Origin: Candidatus Blautia intestinigallinarum | GTDB lineage: Bacteria > Bacillota > Clostridia > Lachnospirales > Lachnospiraceae | Assembly (NCBI GenBank): GCA_019112635.1 | Contig: DXIX01000023.1 | Span: 62,001-126,000, forward strand | DNA length: 64,000 nt | Direction of reading: 5' to 3' | Part shown: positions 41,350 through 49,947 of the stretch, piece by piece | How the letters are laid out: every line of letters starts with the position of its first letter | Position numbering within the stretch: position 1 is the stretch's first letter | Program-made: the position numbers and the translations under genes | The notes under the pieces: generated by a model | What the model was told of the DNA's origin: nothing | Database searches by the model: none | Seen by the model: the letters and a program-made list of their open reading frames with translations, nothing else

Positions 41350-42760
41350 GCAAAAGAGAAGGCACTCCAAGAACCGGGAATTTACAATTATCTCCTATTT
41401 CTTTGTGGCGATTTTCGTATCCCTGATCGGGTATCTGGTCTATTTCACGGCATTTCGAAGTGAAGATTTTATCAACAGTCCTTACAACACGCGTCAGGAC
41501 AGTTTCGCAGATCAGGTAATCCGGGGACAGATTCTGTCTGCGGACGGACAGGTGCTGGCGAGAACCGATGTGGACGCAGAGGGGAATGAGACCCGCGTGT
41601 ACCCTTATGGCAATGTCTTCTCCCATGTGGTGGGATATGCCACTCAGGGAAAAAGCGGTCTGGAGACCGAGGCGAACTTTGAGCTTCTGACTTCCCATGC
41701 GTTTTTTCTGGAACAACTGCGCAATCAGTTCCAGGGGCAGAAGAACCAGGGGGACAATGTGATTACCACGCTCAATGCCACACTGCAGCAGACAGCTTAT
41801 GATGCTCTGGGAGACCGCCGAGGAGCGGTTGTGGTGATGGAGCCGGACACAGGAAAGATTCTGGCCATGGTCTCAAAGCCGGACTTTGACCCCAACACCA
41901 TTGATGCGGACTGGGATTATCTGGTGAATGATTCCAGTGACAGCCAGCTTTTGAACCGGGCCACTTCGGGACAGTATCCGCCGGGATCTGTATTCAAGAT
42001 CGTGGACGCCCTGGCTTATTACCGAAAGAACGGTACCCTTCAGAATTTCAGTTACCTCTGCCAGGGAAGCATCACCGTGGACGGACACACCATTCCCTGC
42101 TACGGAGGAGCAGTGCACGGGCAGGAGGATCTGTACTCAGCTTTCGCAAATTCCTGTAACTGTGCTTTCGCCCAGATCGGCCTGGATCTGGGAGGGGATC
42201 TGCTGGAGGAGACCAGTGAAGATCTCCTGTTCAACCGTTCCCTTCCTCTGAGTATGTCTTACCGGAAGAGCTCGTTCTCACTGAATGATCAGTCAGGTTC
42301 TCCTCTGACTATGCAGACATCCATCGGACAGGGAAACACACTGGTATCCCCTATGCATATGGCGCTGATTACTTCAGCCATAGCCAATCAGGGCGTGTTG
42401 ATGCAGCCGTACCTGATTGACCGTGTGGAGAATTATGCCGGCGAGGAAGTGGATACCACTGAGCCGGAGGCTTACCGGACTCTGATGAGCAATACAGAGG
42501 CCAACCTGCTCTCTGATCTCATGGCAGGTGTGGTGACTTCCGGAACCGCGCAGGCGCTGAACGGAAGAGGATACACCGTGGCTGGAAAGACAGGTTCCGC
42601 AGAGTACAATGAGGCGGGTGACAGCCATTCCTGGTTCGTGGGTTACAGCAATGTGGCAGATCCGGATATCGTGGTCAGTGTGATTGTGGAAGGCGGAGGC
42701 ACCGGAAGTGAAGCGGCGGTACCCATCGCAGGACAGATTTTTGACGCCTACTATTATTGA
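41246..42760 (+). CDS. class B penicillin-binding protein (PbpA/FtsI-like)
   Basis: A monofunctional transpeptidase that crosslinks peptidoglycan with the upstream SEDS polymerase. It has a basic cytosolic tail of about 45 residues, one membrane helix (FTIISYFFVAIFVSLIGYLVYF), a short dimerisation domain and a transpeptidase domain. Motifs are SVFK (in GQYPPGSVFKIVDALA), SCN (FANSCNCAFAQIG) and KTG (VAGKTGSAEY). The length is 504 residues, like mycobacterial PbpA. ATG 41246 follows GAGGGA at 41232-41237; ATG 41240 is less well spaced. It overlaps ftsW by 104 bases, an unusually long overlap. Confidence 0.93.
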   Translation: MRKLRKEDKNDKRRQRDFQAGETHAFRETQDIQGKQKRRHSKNREFTIISYFFVAIFVSLIGYLVYFTAFRSEDFINSPYNTRQDSFADQVIRGQILSADGQVLARTDVDAEGNETRVYPYGNVFSHVVGYATQGKSGLETEANFELLTSHAFFLEQLRNQFQGQKNQGDNVITTLNATLQQTAYDALGDRRGAVVVMEPDTGKILAMVSKPDFDPNTIDADWDYLVNDSSDSQLLNRATSGQYPPGSVFKIVDALAYYRKNGTLQNFSYLCQGSITVDGHTIPCYGGAVHGQEDLYSAFANSCNCAFAQIGLDLGGDLLEETSEDLLFNRSLPLSMSYRKSSFSLNDQSGSPLTMQTSIGQGNTLVSPMHMALITSAIANQGVLMQPYLIDRVENYAGEEVDTTEPEAYRTLMSNTEANLLSDLMAGVVTSGTAQALNGRGYTVAGKTGSAEYNEAGDSHSWFVGYSNVADPDIVVSVIVEGGGTGSEAAVPIAGQIFDAYYY

Positions 42761-42761
42761 G

Positions 42762-42790
42762 TTGCCAGAGACTTTGAAAAGAGTTATACT
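42762..42790 (+). promoter_or_regulatory. sigma-A promoter of the NUDIX gene
   Basis: TTGCCA (42762-42767), 17-base spacer and TATACT (42785-42790), directly after the PBP stop codon. Confidence 0.7.
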
Positions 42791-42829
42791 AATAGCAGTA
42801 TCAAAAACACACGCAGGAGGAACTGCCTA

Positions 42830-43282
42830 ATGATTGAAGCGACGAGCTGCGGCGGTGTGGTGATTTATCGTGGAAAGATCCTGGCGCTGTATAAATCCTA
42901 TAAGAACCGTTACGAGGGATGGGTGCTTCCCAAGGGCACGGTGGAGGCCGGGGAAGACTATGAACAGACGGCTTTGCGGGAAGTGAAGGAAGAAGCCGGG
43001 GTAAGGGCATCGATCGTAAAATATATTGGAAGCAGCCAGTATAATTTTACCGTCCCCGAGGACATGGTGAGTAAGGAAGTCCACTGGTATCTGATGTCTG
43101 CGGAGAATTATCACAGCAGGCCGCAGAAGGAAGAATATTTTGTGGATTCCGGTTACTATAAATTCCATGAAGTCTATCATCTGCTGCGTTTTGCAAATGA
43201 GAAGCAGATTGTGGAGAAGGCTTATCATGAGTATCTGGAACTGAAAAAGGCAAATTTGTGGGCGAGAAGGAAATACTACTGA
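42830..43282 (+). CDS. NUDIX hydrolase
   Basis: A 150-residue hydrolase of nucleoside diphosphates linked to another moiety. The Nudix box is GTVEAGEDYEQTALREVKEEAGV (positions about 36-58), matching G-x5-E-x7-R-E-U-x-E-E-x-G-U. The fold start MIEATSCGGVVIYRGKILALYKS and GWVLPKG are also typical. The C-terminus is basic (KKANLWARRKYY). The substrate cannot be inferred. It has its own promoter and a GCAGGAGGAA site. Confidence 0.92.
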   Translation: MIEATSCGGVVIYRGKILALYKSYKNRYEGWVLPKGTVEAGEDYEQTALREVKEEAGVRASIVKYIGSSQYNFTVPEDMVSKEVHWYLMSAENYHSRPQKEEYFVDSGYYKFHEVYHLLRFANEKQIVEKAYHEYLELKKANLWARRKYY

Positions 43283-43321
43283 GTCAGGAAAGCAGCTTCT
43301 TCTTCGCAGGCTGCAGGTGAC

Positions 43322-43367
43322 ATGCAGAGGGATGTGCCGCAGGTGCGTTTCTCTGCATCTTTTGTTT
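43322..43367 (+). terminator. terminator-like hairpin after the NUDIX gene
   Basis: ATGCAGAG (43322-43329) pairs with CTCTGCAT (43351-43358), extendable by G-U pairs, followed by CTTTTGTTT. It sits in the 128-base gap before the next gene. Confidence 0.5.
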
Positions 43368-43410
43368 AGAATTCTGCCAGAAGGGCAAGATTTATCAGAG
43401 AGGGAAGAAT

Positions 43411-43722
43411 TTGAACTGGTATCCGAAATTATATTTGAGTGAATCTGCAAAAAAAAATGTGCGCCGTACGATTTACAGACTGAATCACGGGAAGTTCATC
43501 CCGGGGTACTATCTGATTACTCTGTCCAATCATCCGGAACATCTTCTGGAGATTATCGGCAGCGGCTATCTGGTGCAGAAATCGCTGCGGGCGATCTGTC
43601 CTCTCGTGGTGGGAATGACCCGGGAGAAGCAGGAAGCCCTGGAGCTGACGCAGCAGATTCTGATGGAAACGTATGAGCACAGAGGCGATTTTCAGGTAAA
43701 AGAATATCTACAGGACAGGTGA
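43411..43722 (+). CDS. hypothetical protein, 103 residues
   Basis: I do not recognise this family. The start is TTG 43411 after GAGAGGGAAG; no ATG is available in frame. The product is soluble and basic at the N-terminus (NWYPKLYLSESAKKNVRRTIYRLNHGK), with a central hydrophobic strand-like stretch (FIPGYYLITLSNHPEHLLEIIGSGYLVQKSL). The C-terminus is helical (TREKQEALELTQQILMETYEH). It ends 4 bases before the DUF2953 gene, so the two are likely co-expressed with gerW. Confidence 0.75.
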   Translation: MNWYPKLYLSESAKKNVRRTIYRLNHGKFIPGYYLITLSNHPEHLLEIIGSGYLVQKSLRAICPLVVGMTREKQEALELTQQILMETYEHRGDFQVKEYLQDR

Positions 43723-43726
43723 AGGA

Positions 43727-44629
43727 ATGCTACATATTCTTTGGTTGATCATAAAACTGATATTGATTTTGTTGGGGATTGTGCTGGCATTTCTACTGCT
43801 GGCGGTGTTTAGCCTGCTTTTTTGTCCCCTTTGTTATCAGGGACGGGGTAAAAAAGAGGAGAATCTTCTGTGGGGACAGGGACGGATTTCCTGGCTGCTG
43901 GGTGCTGTGGCTGTTCAGGCGGAATATGACAATAAGGCGAAAGTCAGTTATTCTGTGAGAATACTGGGCGTGAAGGCCTCTGCATACCGTAAGTTTCTGA
44001 ACAAACTGCGGCGGAAGAAGAAAAAACAGACCGTCCCGGAAGTGAAAATTGCGGAAAAGAAAATTCCAGCCCCGCAGGCAGGGATAGAATCGGTGAAAGA
44101 TACACAGACTATATCCAAAGAGAAACGTCCCAGGGTCAAAGAGGAGAGAAAAGAACAGAGAGATAGGCGATCCCGGCTGGCAGACAAGATTCAGAAATTT
44201 TCGGGGATTCCCGGAAGGATCTGGCAGAGGCTGGGGAATTTGCGTTGTACATTTAAAAAATTCTGTGATAAAATAAGGCAGACAAAGGATTTCTTTCAAG
44301 ATGAACGGATTAAGGCAGTCATACGGCTGGTTCTCTGTCAGACAAAGCGGCTGTTTGGACATATCCGTCCAAGGAAAATAGAGGGAAGAATCTGCTTCGG
44401 CACGGGAGATCCCGCGTGGACCGGACAGATTCTGGGAGTTCTGGGCGTTGCCTACCCTTTGTACAGAGATTCAGTGGCAATCATTCCAGATTTTGAGAAC
44501 AGTATATTGGAAGGATATCTTTTTATAAAAGGAAGGATTTACGGCTGGTTCCTGCTTCGCATCGGACTGGAGCTGTACCGGAATCCGGATTTGAAGGCAA
44601 TGATTCAGAAAAAGCGGAAGGCGAAATAG
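43727..44629 (+). CDS. DUF2953 domain protein (YtfI-like)
   Basis: A 300-residue protein with one strong N-terminal helix (LWLIIKLILILLGIVLAFLLLAVFSLLFCPL), consistent with a membrane-anchored, mostly cytosolic protein. The central 100 residues are low-complexity and highly basic (RKKKKQTVPEVKIAEKK, KEERKEQRDRRSR). The C-terminal DUF2953 part contains TGDPAWTGQILGVLGVAYPLY and LEGYLFIKGRIYGWFLLRIG. It directly precedes gerW, as ytfI precedes ytfJ in Bacillus, which suggests a sporulation role. Confidence 0.84.
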   Translation: MLHILWLIIKLILILLGIVLAFLLLAVFSLLFCPLCYQGRGKKEENLLWGQGRISWLLGAVAVQAEYDNKAKVSYSVRILGVKASAYRKFLNKLRRKKKKQTVPEVKIAEKKIPAPQAGIESVKDTQTISKEKRPRVKEERKEQRDRRSRLADKIQKFSGIPGRIWQRLGNLRCTFKKFCDKIRQTKDFFQDERIKAVIRLVLCQTKRLFGHIRPRKIEGRICFGTGDPAWTGQILGVLGVAYPLYRDSVAIIPDFENSILEGYLFIKGRIYGWFLLRIGLELYRNPDLKAMIQKKRKAK

Positions 44630-44640
44630 GAGGGCTTTGT

Positions 44641-45090
44641 ATGGCTACGGATAACAATTTCAAAGAAACTATGCAGTCTCTGTTCAAAGGTATGGACAGT
44701 TTTGTGTCAGCCAAGACGGTGGTGGGAGATGCGATTCACATTGGAGATACGATCATTCTTCCGCTGGTGGATGTCTCTTTCGGTGTGGGAGCCGGGGCAT
44801 TCTCTCAGGAGAAGAAGGACAACGGCTGCGGCGGTCTGGGAGGGAAGATGACTCCCTGTGCGGTTCTGGTGATCCAGAACGGAACGACCAAGCTGGTCAA
44901 CATCAAACACCAGGACGGACTGACCAAGATTCTGGATATGGTTCCGGATTTTGTGAACAAATTTACTTCCGGGGATTCATCCACAGCTGCGGACACCGAT
45001 GAAGTGGTGGAGAAGATTGTGACGGAGACAAAAGTTAAGACAGAAAAAAAAGCGGATTCAAAAAAAGATGAGTATTCAACAGAAGCGTGA
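44641..45090 (+). CDS. GerW/YtfJ-family sporulation protein
   Basis: The 149-residue protein has the YtfJ core: MQSLFKGMDSFVSAKTVVGDAIHIGDTIILPLVDVSFGVGAGAF, then a glycine-rich NGCGGLGGKMTPCAVLVI and VNIKHQDGLTKILDMVPDFVNKF. Family members affect spore germination and cell-wall-linked processes. The C-terminal tail is charged and low complexity (KIVTETKVKTEKKADSKKDE). An AGGAGGG site precedes ATG 44641. Confidence 0.92.
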   Translation: MATDNNFKETMQSLFKGMDSFVSAKTVVGDAIHIGDTIILPLVDVSFGVGAGAFSQEKKDNGCGGLGGKMTPCAVLVIQNGTTKLVNIKHQDGLTKILDMVPDFVNKFTSGDSSTAADTDEVVEKIVTETKVKTEKKADSKKDEYSTEA

Positions 45091-45136
45091 TGACATATAC
45101 TAGAGTGAGGAGAGGAAGAAGGAAGTGGGCGGCCAT

Positions 45137-45274
45137 ATGAATCGGGTGGCTGGTCTGGCATTGTTTTTCACCGGAGTCGGAATCGTCATCGGGCTGATCG
45201 CCCCTGACTGCCTGGTCCTGGCTCTGGTCGCGGCCTGCTGTCTGCTGGCCGGTTATCATTTATTCTGCTGCTGA
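45137..45274 (+). CDS. small two-helix membrane protein, 45 residues
   Basis: ATG 45137 opens a 45-codon frame ending at TGA 45272-45274. The product is almost entirely hydrophobic: helix 1 is VAGLALFFTGVGIVIGLIA, a PDC turn follows, then helix 2 (LVLALVAACCLLAGYHLF) and a terminal CC. A GGAAGTG site lies about 11 bases upstream. It follows gerW by 46 bases and precedes a strong terminator. I recall similar short proteins near gerW in Lachnospiraceae, but function is unknown. Confidence 0.62.
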   Translation: MNRVAGLALFFTGVGIVIGLIAPDCLVLALVAACCLLAGYHLFCC

Positions 45275-45311
45275 AGGGTGTCTCCCAATATGTTTGGGAT
45301 TCACCCTTTTT
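45275..45311 (+). terminator. intrinsic terminator after gerW and the small ORF
   Basis: AGGGTG/CACCCT and TCCCAA/TTGGGA form a stem with one internal mismatch pair-set, followed by TTTTTG. Confidence 0.85.
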
Positions 45312-45323
45312 GTTTCATAAACA

Positions 45324-45381
45324 CAAAAAAAGAAGCCATTGCCTGTAAATGAAACCTTTCATTTATCATGCAACAGCCTCT
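45324..45381 (-). terminator. intrinsic terminator of rpmB
   Basis: On the minus strand, an 11-bp wobble-containing stem (45370-45380 with 45332-45342) encloses a 9-bp perfect inner stem (TAAATGAAA/TTTCATTTA). A run of seven or more Ts follows. Confidence 0.75.
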
Positions 45382-45390
45382 TGACATCGA

Positions 45391-45579
45391 CTAGGCTCTC
45401 TCAACTTTTCCGGATCTCAGACAGGAAGTACAAACGTACATCTTCTTAGAAGCTCCGTTCGCTGTCTTAACTTTTACAGATTTAACATTGGATTTCCACA
45501 TCTTATTTGATCTTCTATGTGAATGACTCACGTTGTTTCCGAAATGAGCAGCTTTTTCACAAATTGCGCACTTAGCCAT
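45391..45579 (-). CDS. rpmB: 50S ribosomal protein L28, zinc-binding form
   Basis: L28 is a small basic protein of the large subunit. The 62-residue product starts MAKCAICEKAAHFGNNVSHSHRRS and contains SVKVKTANGASKKMYVCTSCLRSGKV. The two C-x2-C pairs (CAIC and CTSC) identify the C+ zinc-ribbon form, which zinc-limited bacteria may replace with a C- paralogue. AAGGAGGTG lies upstream of the ATG. It is monocistronic with its own promoter and terminator, divergent from asp23. Confidence 0.97.
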   Translation of the reverse strand: MAKCAICEKAAHFGNNVSHSHRRSNKMWKSNVKSVKVKTANGASKKMYVCTSCLRSGKVERA

Positions 45580-45615
45580 GATAGCACCTCCTTGACGCTT
45601 TTTTCAACAAGAAAC

Positions 45616-45644
45616 ATTTTAACAGAATGAATGGGCTTTTGCAA
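45616..45644 (-). promoter_or_regulatory. sigma-A promoter of rpmB
   Basis: On the minus strand TTGCAA (45639-45644), 17-base spacer and TAAAAT (45616-45621). Confidence 0.65.
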
Positions 45645-45696
45645 GTAAAATTAGAAAAAAATTCACATTAATATTTCATTTTTTAGGAAAAGAGGT

Positions 45697-45702
45697 TATA
45701 AT
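45697..45702 (+). promoter_or_regulatory. -10 box of the asp23-fakA-like-recG genes
   Basis: TATAAT at 45697-45702 is perfect, but no good -35 exists 15-18 bases upstream. Confidence 0.45.
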
Positions 45703-45761
45703 ACAAGCATGACGAAAGAGCAGAAATCGAGTAGAATATGATAGACATGGAGGTATGAGTT

Positions 45762-46121
45762 ATGAATGGACGTATTGATTCCGGTTTGGGATCCATCGTA
45801 ATTGATACAGATGTGATCGCCACGTACGCGGGAAGCGTAGCCGTAGAATGCTTCGGGATCGTGGGGATGGCAGCCATCAGCATGAAGGATGGCCTGGTAA
45901 AGCTGCTCCGCAGAGACAGTTTAAAACATGGAATTAATGTAAAAATAGAGGATGACAACCAGATTTGCCTGGATTTCCACGTGATTGTGGCCTATGGCGT
46001 TAATATCAGCACCATCGCGGAGAATCTGCAGAGCAATGTGAAATACAAAGTAGAGGCGTTCACCGGAATGAAGATCAAGCAGATCAATGTTCTGGTGGAG
46101 GGCGTTCGCGCGATAGATTAA
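45762..46121 (+). CDS. Asp23/Gls24 family envelope stress protein (YloU-like)
   Basis: A 119-residue protein of the Asp23 family: GSIVIDTDVIATYAGSVAVECFGIVGMA, then ISMKDGLVKLL, DFHVIVAYGVNISTIAENLQSNVKYKVE and MKIKQINVLVEGVR. Relatives such as YloU and Asp23 act at the membrane in envelope homeostasis. It precedes the DAK2 gene, the same order as yloU-yloV in Bacillus. GGAGGT precedes ATG 45762. Confidence 0.93.
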   Translation: MNGRIDSGLGSIVIDTDVIATYAGSVAVECFGIVGMAAISMKDGLVKLLRRDSLKHGINVKIEDDNQICLDFHVIVAYGVNISTIAENLQSNVKYKVEAFTGMKIKQINVLVEGVRAID

Positions 46122-46137
46122 TCGAAGGAGGATACTT

Positions 46138-47805
46138 GTGGTGAATAAGAATACCATAGATGCCAGCATGTTAGCGAAAATGTTTCTGGCAGGAGCAAAA
46201 AATCTGGAGGCGAAGAAGGAATGGATCAATGAGCTGAACGTCTTTCCAGTTCCCGACGGCGACACAGGGACGAATATGACTTTGACTATAATGGCGGCAG
46301 CAGCGGAGGTTCATCAGATACAGGATATCAATATGGAAAAACTGGCGAAGGCCATCTCCTCCGGTTCTCTGCGCGGAGCGCGGGGTAACTCCGGTGTAAT
46401 TCTCTCTCAGCTTCTGAGAGGATTTACCAGAAGTGTGGCCAAGCACGAGACGCTGGATTCCATTGCCCTGGCAGCTGCCATGGAGAAGGCGGTGGAGACC
46501 GCGTACAAGGCTGTCATGAAGCCGAAGGAGGGAACGATTCTCACTGTCGCGAGAGAAGCGGCGGAAAAGGCGATGGAGATCGCTGACGAGACCGAGGACC
46601 TTCAGAACTTTTTTGAAGATATTTTTACTCATGCTCAGAATACTCTGGAGAAGACCCCGGAGATGCTCCCCGTGTTAAAAGAGGCGGGCGTGGTGGATTC
46701 CGGCGGCCAGGGACTGATCGAAGTGCTCAGAGGAGCCATAGACGCATACCTGGGCAAGGAGATTGACTACTCCTTTGAGGTGGAGGCTCCGGCTGCGAAA
46801 GTGACCAGGATTACTCCGGAGGCGGAGGCAGACATCAAATTCGGATACTGTACCGAGTTCATTATCCTGCTCAACGAGCCGATGCCAGAGGAGGAAGAAC
46901 ATCGTTTCAAGGAATTCCTCATGTCCATCGGAGATTCTATTGTGCTGGTGGCCGACGATGATCTGGTGAAGGTGCATGTGCACACCAATCATCCCGGACA
47001 GGCGATTGAGAAGGCGCTCACCTATGGAGCTCTCTCCCGGATGAAGATCGACAATATGAGAGAGGAACACCAGGAGAAGATTATCAAAGATTCCCAGAAG
47101 CTGGCACAGATCCAGGCGGAAGAAGAGAAAAAACAGATGCCCCGCAAAGAGGTGGGCTTTATCAGTGTCTCAGCCGGAGAGGGCATAAAAGACATTTTCC
47201 GGGAATTGGGCGTGGACTATCTGATCGAGGGAGGTCAGACCATGAATCCAAGCACGGAGGACATGCTCAAGGCAATCGAGCAGGTGAATGCGGATACCAT
47301 CTATATCTTCCCGAACAATAAGAACATTATCCTGGCGGCAAATCAGGCGAGAGATCTGACAGAAGACAAAAAGATTGTGGTGATTCCCACCAAGACCATT
47401 CCCCAGGGAATCTCTGCGATGATCAGCTATGTGCCTGAGAAGTCCACGGAAGAGAACACAGAGGCAATGAATGAGACTATCTCCTATGTGAAGACCGGAC
47501 AGATCACTTATGCAGTGCGTGATACACGCCTGGATGAGAAGGATATTCATCAGGGCGATCTGATGGGAATCGGAGATGGCGGCATTCTTGCGGTGGGTAA
47601 GGATGCGCAGGAAGTGGCAGTGGAGACTGTCAGACAGATGGCAGATGAGGAATCGGAAGTCATCAGCATCTATTACGGCAAGGATATGACACAGGATCAG
47701 GCCGAAGCCCTGGCAGAAAAGCTGGAGGAAGAGTATCCGGACTGTGATGTGGAAGTCAATTATGGAGGCCAGCCTATTTATTATTACGTGATTTCGGTGG
47801 AATAA
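46138..47805 (+). CDS. DAK2 domain fatty-acid-kinase-like protein (YloV/FakA-like)
   Basis: The 555-residue protein has an N-terminal DhaL/DAK2 kinase domain (LNVFPVPDGDTGTNMTLTI binds ATP-magnesium, SLRGARGNSGVILSQLLRGF, VVDSGGQGLIEVLRGA). A middle domain contains HVHTNHPGQAIEKAL, and a DegV-like C-terminal region contains IYIFPNNKNIILAANQA and IPTKTIPQGISAMI. In FakA, the partner FakB (a DegV protein) presents the fatty acid. No FakB gene is in this window. GTG 46138 or GTG 46141 could be the start after AAGGAGG. Confidence 0.92.
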   Translation: MVNKNTIDASMLAKMFLAGAKNLEAKKEWINELNVFPVPDGDTGTNMTLTIMAAAAEVHQIQDINMEKLAKAISSGSLRGARGNSGVILSQLLRGFTRSVAKHETLDSIALAAAMEKAVETAYKAVMKPKEGTILTVAREAAEKAMEIADETEDLQNFFEDIFTHAQNTLEKTPEMLPVLKEAGVVDSGGQGLIEVLRGAIDAYLGKEIDYSFEVEAPAAKVTRITPEAEADIKFGYCTEFIILLNEPMPEEEEHRFKEFLMSIGDSIVLVADDDLVKVHVHTNHPGQAIEKALTYGALSRMKIDNMREEHQEKIIKDSQKLAQIQAEEEKKQMPRKEVGFISVSAGEGIKDIFRELGVDYLIEGGQTMNPSTEDMLKAIEQVNADTIYIFPNNKNIILAANQARDLTEDKKIVVIPTKTIPQGISAMISYVPEKSTEENTEAMNETISYVKTGQITYAVRDTRLDEKDIHQGDLMGIGDGGILAVGKDAQEVAVETVRQMADEESEVISIYYGKDMTQDQAEALAEKLEEEYPDCDVEVNYGGQPIYYYVISVE

Positions 47806-49859
47806 TGGAGAAAAAATTACTCAGAGATTTAAAAGGTGTGGGAGAGAAGACAGAGAAGCTGTTTTTGAAGCTGAACTTGCGTACCACGGAAGATCTGCTG
47901 ACATATTACCCGCACCGGTATGATACCTACGAGCCCGCAGTATCCGTGAGAGAACTTACGCAGGACAAGGTACAGGCGGTGGCCGGAGTGCTCAGCCAGG
48001 GCGTGGTCCAAACCAGGGTTCGTAATCTGACAATTTTGACGGCTGTTGTGGTGAGCGAGGGTGAGAAACTCTCGCTCACATGGTTTAACGCGCCTTATCT
48101 TCGGAACACTCTGAAGAAGGGAAATTCCTATGTTTTCCGGGGGAAAGTGATTCGAAAAAACGGGCGTTTGTGTATGGAACATCCGGAGATTTTCACACCT
48201 GCCGGATACGAAGAGGTCCTTCACAGGATGCAGCCGGTGTATGGGCTGACTTTCGGACTGACGAACAAGACCATCACAAAATATGTGAAGCAGCTTCTGG
48301 AGGAGATGCCCCTGGAAGGGGAGTATCTTCCGGAAGACATCCGGGAAAATTATCAGCTGGCGGATTATAATTTCGCAGTTCAGAATATTCATTTTCCCAA
48401 GAATCAGGCTGCCTTTTTCCAGGCTAGAAACCGTCTGGTTTTCGATGAATTCCTATTCTTCATTCTGGCGGTCCAGCGGCTGAAGGAAAAAGTGCAGGCG
48501 GTACAAAATGAGTTCCCTATGAAGCCTGTATGGGAGACGGAACAGGTTGTGGAGAATCTTCCCTACCATCTGACCCATGCCCAGGAAAATGTATGGCATG
48601 AGGTAGAGAGGGATCTGTGCTCACATCGGCTGATGTCCCGGCTGGTGCAGGGAGATGTGGGAAGCGGAAAGACAATTCTTGCCTTCCTGGCCATGATTCT
48701 CGCGGCCCAGAATGGGTACCAGGCAGCATTGATGGCGCCCACGGAAGTGCTGGCGGTTCAGCACTATCAGGCTCTGGGGCAGCTTTTGGAAGAGAACCAT
48801 CTGGAACATTGCAGGGCAGTGCTGCTGACCGGTTCCACTACGGCCAAAGAGAGACGGGAAATCTACCGGCAGATGGCCCAGGGAGAGGCGAATCTGATCG
48901 TGGGAACCCACGCATTGATCCAGGAAAAGGCACAATACCAAAATCTTGCCCTGGTCATCACCGATGAGCAGCACCGCTTCGGCGTCCGCCAAAGGGATGC
49001 CCTGCTGGAGAGAGGACCGATTCCCCATGTCCTTGTCATGAGTGCCACGCCGATTCCCAGGACTCTGGCCATCATTTTATATGGAGATCTGGACATCTCC
49101 GTGATCGATGAACTTCCCGCACAACGTCTTCCCATCAAGAACTGTGTGGTGAATACCTCTTACCGGCCAAAAGCTTACCAGTTTATTGAACAGCAGGTGC
49201 GCCAGGGAAGACAGGCTTATATCATCTGCCCCATGGTGGAAGAAAGCGAGAACCTGGAAGCGGAGAACGTATTGGAATATACGCAGAGGCTGGAGGAGAT
49301 TTTTCCGCCGGATATCCGGATTGCGTCCCTTCACGGCAGGATGAAGCCCAAGGAAAAGAATCAGATTATGGAGACATTTTCCAGAGGTGAGATCCAGATC
49401 CTGGTGTCCACCACGGTGGTGGAAGTGGGAGTCAATGTGCCCAACGCCACAGTGATGATGGTGGAGAACGCAGAACGGTTTGGCCTGGCACAGCTGCACC
49501 AGCTGCGCGGACGGGTCGGACGGGGATCGCATCAGTCCTATTGCATTTTCATGCAGGGGAACCAGGAGGAAGTATCCAAGCGGCTGAAAATTTTAAGCCA
49601 GTCAAACGATGGATTCTACATTGCCGCGGAGGATCTGAAGCTTCGGGGACCGGGAGATCTGTTCGGTATCCGTCAGAGCGGCCAGATGGAATTCCGCCTT
49701 GCGGATATCTACCAGGACGCTTCGATTTTGAAAAAAGCCAGCGAGGCGGCGGCCGAAATTCTTGCTCTGGATCCCGATCTTGAGTTGCCGCAATATGGTA
49801 AATTGAAGGAAAAACTAGCAAAATACATGAAATATCAGCTGGAAAGTTTGGGACTTTAG
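47805..49859 (+). CDS. recG: ATP-dependent DNA helicase RecG
   Basis: RecG remodels stalled forks and branched DNA. The 684-residue protein has the N-terminal wedge/OB domain (LRTTEDLLTYYPHRYDTYEP), then helicase motif I (LVQGDVGSGKTILAFLA), Ia (ALMAPTEVLAVQHY), II (LVITDEQHRFG; DEQH form), III (VLVMSATPIPRTL), V (VSTTVVEVGVNVPNATVMMVENAERFGLAQLHQLRGRVGRG) region and the C-terminal TRG motif area. It shares one base with the upstream stop (TAATG), so expression is coupled to the DAK2 gene. Confidence 0.98.
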   Translation: MEKKLLRDLKGVGEKTEKLFLKLNLRTTEDLLTYYPHRYDTYEPAVSVRELTQDKVQAVAGVLSQGVVQTRVRNLTILTAVVVSEGEKLSLTWFNAPYLRNTLKKGNSYVFRGKVIRKNGRLCMEHPEIFTPAGYEEVLHRMQPVYGLTFGLTNKTITKYVKQLLEEMPLEGEYLPEDIRENYQLADYNFAVQNIHFPKNQAAFFQARNRLVFDEFLFFILAVQRLKEKVQAVQNEFPMKPVWETEQVVENLPYHLTHAQENVWHEVERDLCSHRLMSRLVQGDVGSGKTILAFLAMILAAQNGYQAALMAPTEVLAVQHYQALGQLLEENHLEHCRAVLLTGSTTAKERREIYRQMAQGEANLIVGTHALIQEKAQYQNLALVITDEQHRFGVRQRDALLERGPIPHVLVMSATPIPRTLAIILYGDLDISVIDELPAQRLPIKNCVVNTSYRPKAYQFIEQQVRQGRQAYIICPMVEESENLEAENVLEYTQRLEEIFPPDIRIASLHGRMKPKEKNQIMETFSRGEIQILVSTTVVEVGVNVPNATVMMVENAERFGLAQLHQLRGRVGRGSHQSYCIFMQGNQEEVSKRLKILSQSNDGFYIAAEDLKLRGPGDLFGIRQSGQMEFRLADIYQDASILKKASEAAAEILALDPDLELPQYGKLKEKLAKYMKYQLESLGL

Positions 49860-49871
49860 TGAATCAGCCCA

Positions 49872-49900
49872 TTGAAAAAACAGGGGAATCGTAGTATCCT
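49872..49900 (+). promoter_or_regulatory. possible promoter of the DUF6465 gene
   Basis: TTGAAA (49872-49877), 17-base spacer and TATCCT (49895-49900; 4/6 match). Confidence 0.45.
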
Positions 49901-49947
49901 AGGGAAGAAAGTATCAAGTAATTTTTTCCTTGTAAGGAGGCAATTTT

